Made by a program: the position numbers and the translations under genes | The notes under the pieces: generated by a model | Told to the model about the DNA's origin: nothing | The model's database searches: none | The model's input: only the letters and a program-made list of their open reading frames with translations | Part shown: piece after piece, positions 6,073 to 6,924 of the stretch | Numbering within the stretch: position 1 is the first letter of the stretch | Layout of the letters: each line of letters begins with the position of its first letter | Assembly (NCBI GenBank): GCA_964585575.1 | Contig: CAZPEM010000158.1 | Location: forward strand, 1 to 6,924 | DNA from: UBA4655 sp964585575 | GTDB lineage: Bacteria > Planctomycetota > Planctomycetia > Pirellulales > UBA1268 | DNA length: 6,924 nucleotides | Direction: 5' to 3'

Positions 6073-6924
6073 ACCTTCTCCCTCGTCCGACGCCCGAGCA
6101 GACCTTCCGGCCGGAAGACCAGGATCACGATCAGGATCGCGAACACGATCGCGCCGGTCCACCGTTCGCCGAAGTAGCCGCTGCCAAGCGCCCGCACCAG
6201 CCCGATCACCAGCCCGCCGACGACCGCGCCGGGAATGCTGCCGATGCCCCCGAGCACGGCCGCCGTGAAGGCGTACAGGCCGTTCTGGAAGCCCATCTGG
6301 AAACCGATCGTATTGATCGAAAGCCCGTAGATGACGCTCGCCGCGCCGCCGAGCGCGCCACCGAGGAAGAAGGTCGTCGCGATCACGCGATCGACGTCGA
6401 TCCCGACGAGCGCCGCTGCGGTCGGATCCTGGGAGACCGCCCGCATCGCCTTGCCGATCCGCGTGAACTTCACGAGCCCCGAGAGCAGCACCATCAGCGG
6501 CATGACGATCGCCACCACGAGCAGGTCCTTCGCGGTGAACCGGAGCGACTCGACGGGCAGGAGGTTCGTGGCCGGCACGAGCTCCGGAAACGACCGGTCG
6601 GCCGGCCCGATCCAGAAGAGGCCGACGTTCATGAAGATGAAGGAGACGCCGATCGCGGAAACGAGCGGGGCGAGCTTCGGCGCCTTTCGCAGCGGCTTGT
6701 AGACGAGCCGGTCTACCGCGACGTTCACGAGGCCACAAAAGAGCCCGCAGACCACGACCAGGAACAGGATTCCCAGGGCGGTGGCCGAGGGGCCGGCCTC
6801 CGACAGGCCGACCGCCGTCACGAGCGACAGCGCGAGGCACGAGCCGAGCATGATCAGGTCGCCGTGGGCGAAATTGATGAGCCCGATGATGCCGTAGACC
6901 ATCGTGTAGCCGAGGGCGACCAGC
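6069..6924 (-). CDS. livH: Branched-chain amino acid-type ABC transporter permease LivH (5' end outside window)
   Basis: This is the partner permease of LivM; 284 residues are visible. The N-terminus is missing: the frame runs off the right edge, and its first visible residues, LVALGYTMVYGIIGLINFAHG, are the usual first-helix motif of LivH, which normally lies some 20-30 residues into the protein. The ATG at 6902 sits inside that motif and is therefore not the start. Other landmarks: the coupling loop GKAMRAVSQDPTAAALVGID, FFLGGALGGAASVIYGL, the AAVLGGIGSIPGAVVGG stretch shared with LivM, and the closing FRPEGLLGRR. Members of the family are about 290-310 residues, so only a short piece is lost. 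The stop overlaps the livM start by 4 bases. The operon promoter, and possibly the substrate-binding protein gene, would be beyond the right edge. Confidence 0.93.
   Translation of the reverse strand, partial: LVALGYTMVYGIIGLINFAHGDLIMLGSCLALSLVTAVGLSEAGPSATALGILFLVVVCGLFCGLVNVAVDRLVYKPLRKAPKLAPLVSAIGVSFIFMNVGLFWIGPADRSFPELVPATNLLPVESLRFTAKDLLVVAIVMPLMVLLSGLVKFTRIGKAMRAVSQDPTAAALVGIDVDRVIATTFFLGGALGGAASVIYGLSINTIGFQMGFQNGLYAFTAAVLGGIGSIPGAVVGGLVIGLVRALGSGYFGERWTGAIVFAILIVILVFRPEGLLGRRTREKV

Noticed and set aside
6073..6840. Open frame upstream of livM, which would make a 630-residue protein
   Set aside because: It is out of frame with livH, which is clearly coding here; the Arg/Gly-rich translation is typical of GC-rich shadows.
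6900..6902. ATG 6902 as the livH start
   Set aside because: It falls inside the conserved GYTMVYGIIG motif, and the frame continues with LivH-like residues to the window edge.

Overview
This is a GC-rich bacterial window, mostly coding. The codon use and the character of the ECF sigma factor suggest a member of the Planctomycetota, probably Pirellulales-like. That assignment rests on family resemblance only and is not certain.

Layout: (1) Bases 1-214 hold no convincing gene. They carry a strongly structured inverted-repeat element (16-145) followed by further stem-loops that run up to the recQ start. (2) 215-2068 (+) is a complete RecQ DNA helicase with helicase, zinc/RQC and HRDC regions, followed by a probable intrinsic terminator (2078-2104). 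(3) 2282-2929 (+, stop to 2932) is an ECF-type RNA polymerase sigma factor. It is preceded by a very good match to a sigma-54 (-24/-12) promoter at 2216-2231 and a clear ribosome binding site. (4) 2917-6924 (-) is a branched-chain-amino-acid-type (HAAT/Liv) ABC importer operon, transcribed from the right edge leftwards as livH (5' end cut off by the window), livM, livG, livF. The first two junctions are 4-base ATGA stop/start overlaps and the last is a 4-base gap, so the four proteins are probably made together. livF and the sigma gene converge and overlap by 16 bases at their ends. No periplasmic binding protein is visible; if present it would lie beyond the right edge or elsewhere.

How the genes work together: LivH and LivM form the membrane channel, LivG and LivF power it, and an unseen binding protein would supply substrate. 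RecQ (DNA repair) and the sigma factor (regulation) look functionally unrelated to the transporter.

Most unusual points: LivG carries an in-frame insertion of about 175 residues between Walker A and the Q-loop. The insertion contains two predicted membrane helices bracketing about 120 soluble residues, which is not part of the normal soluble LivG ATPase. The second is the structured, GGA-rich inverted-repeat element ahead of recQ. The third is the sigma-54-type promoter driving an ECF sigma gene.
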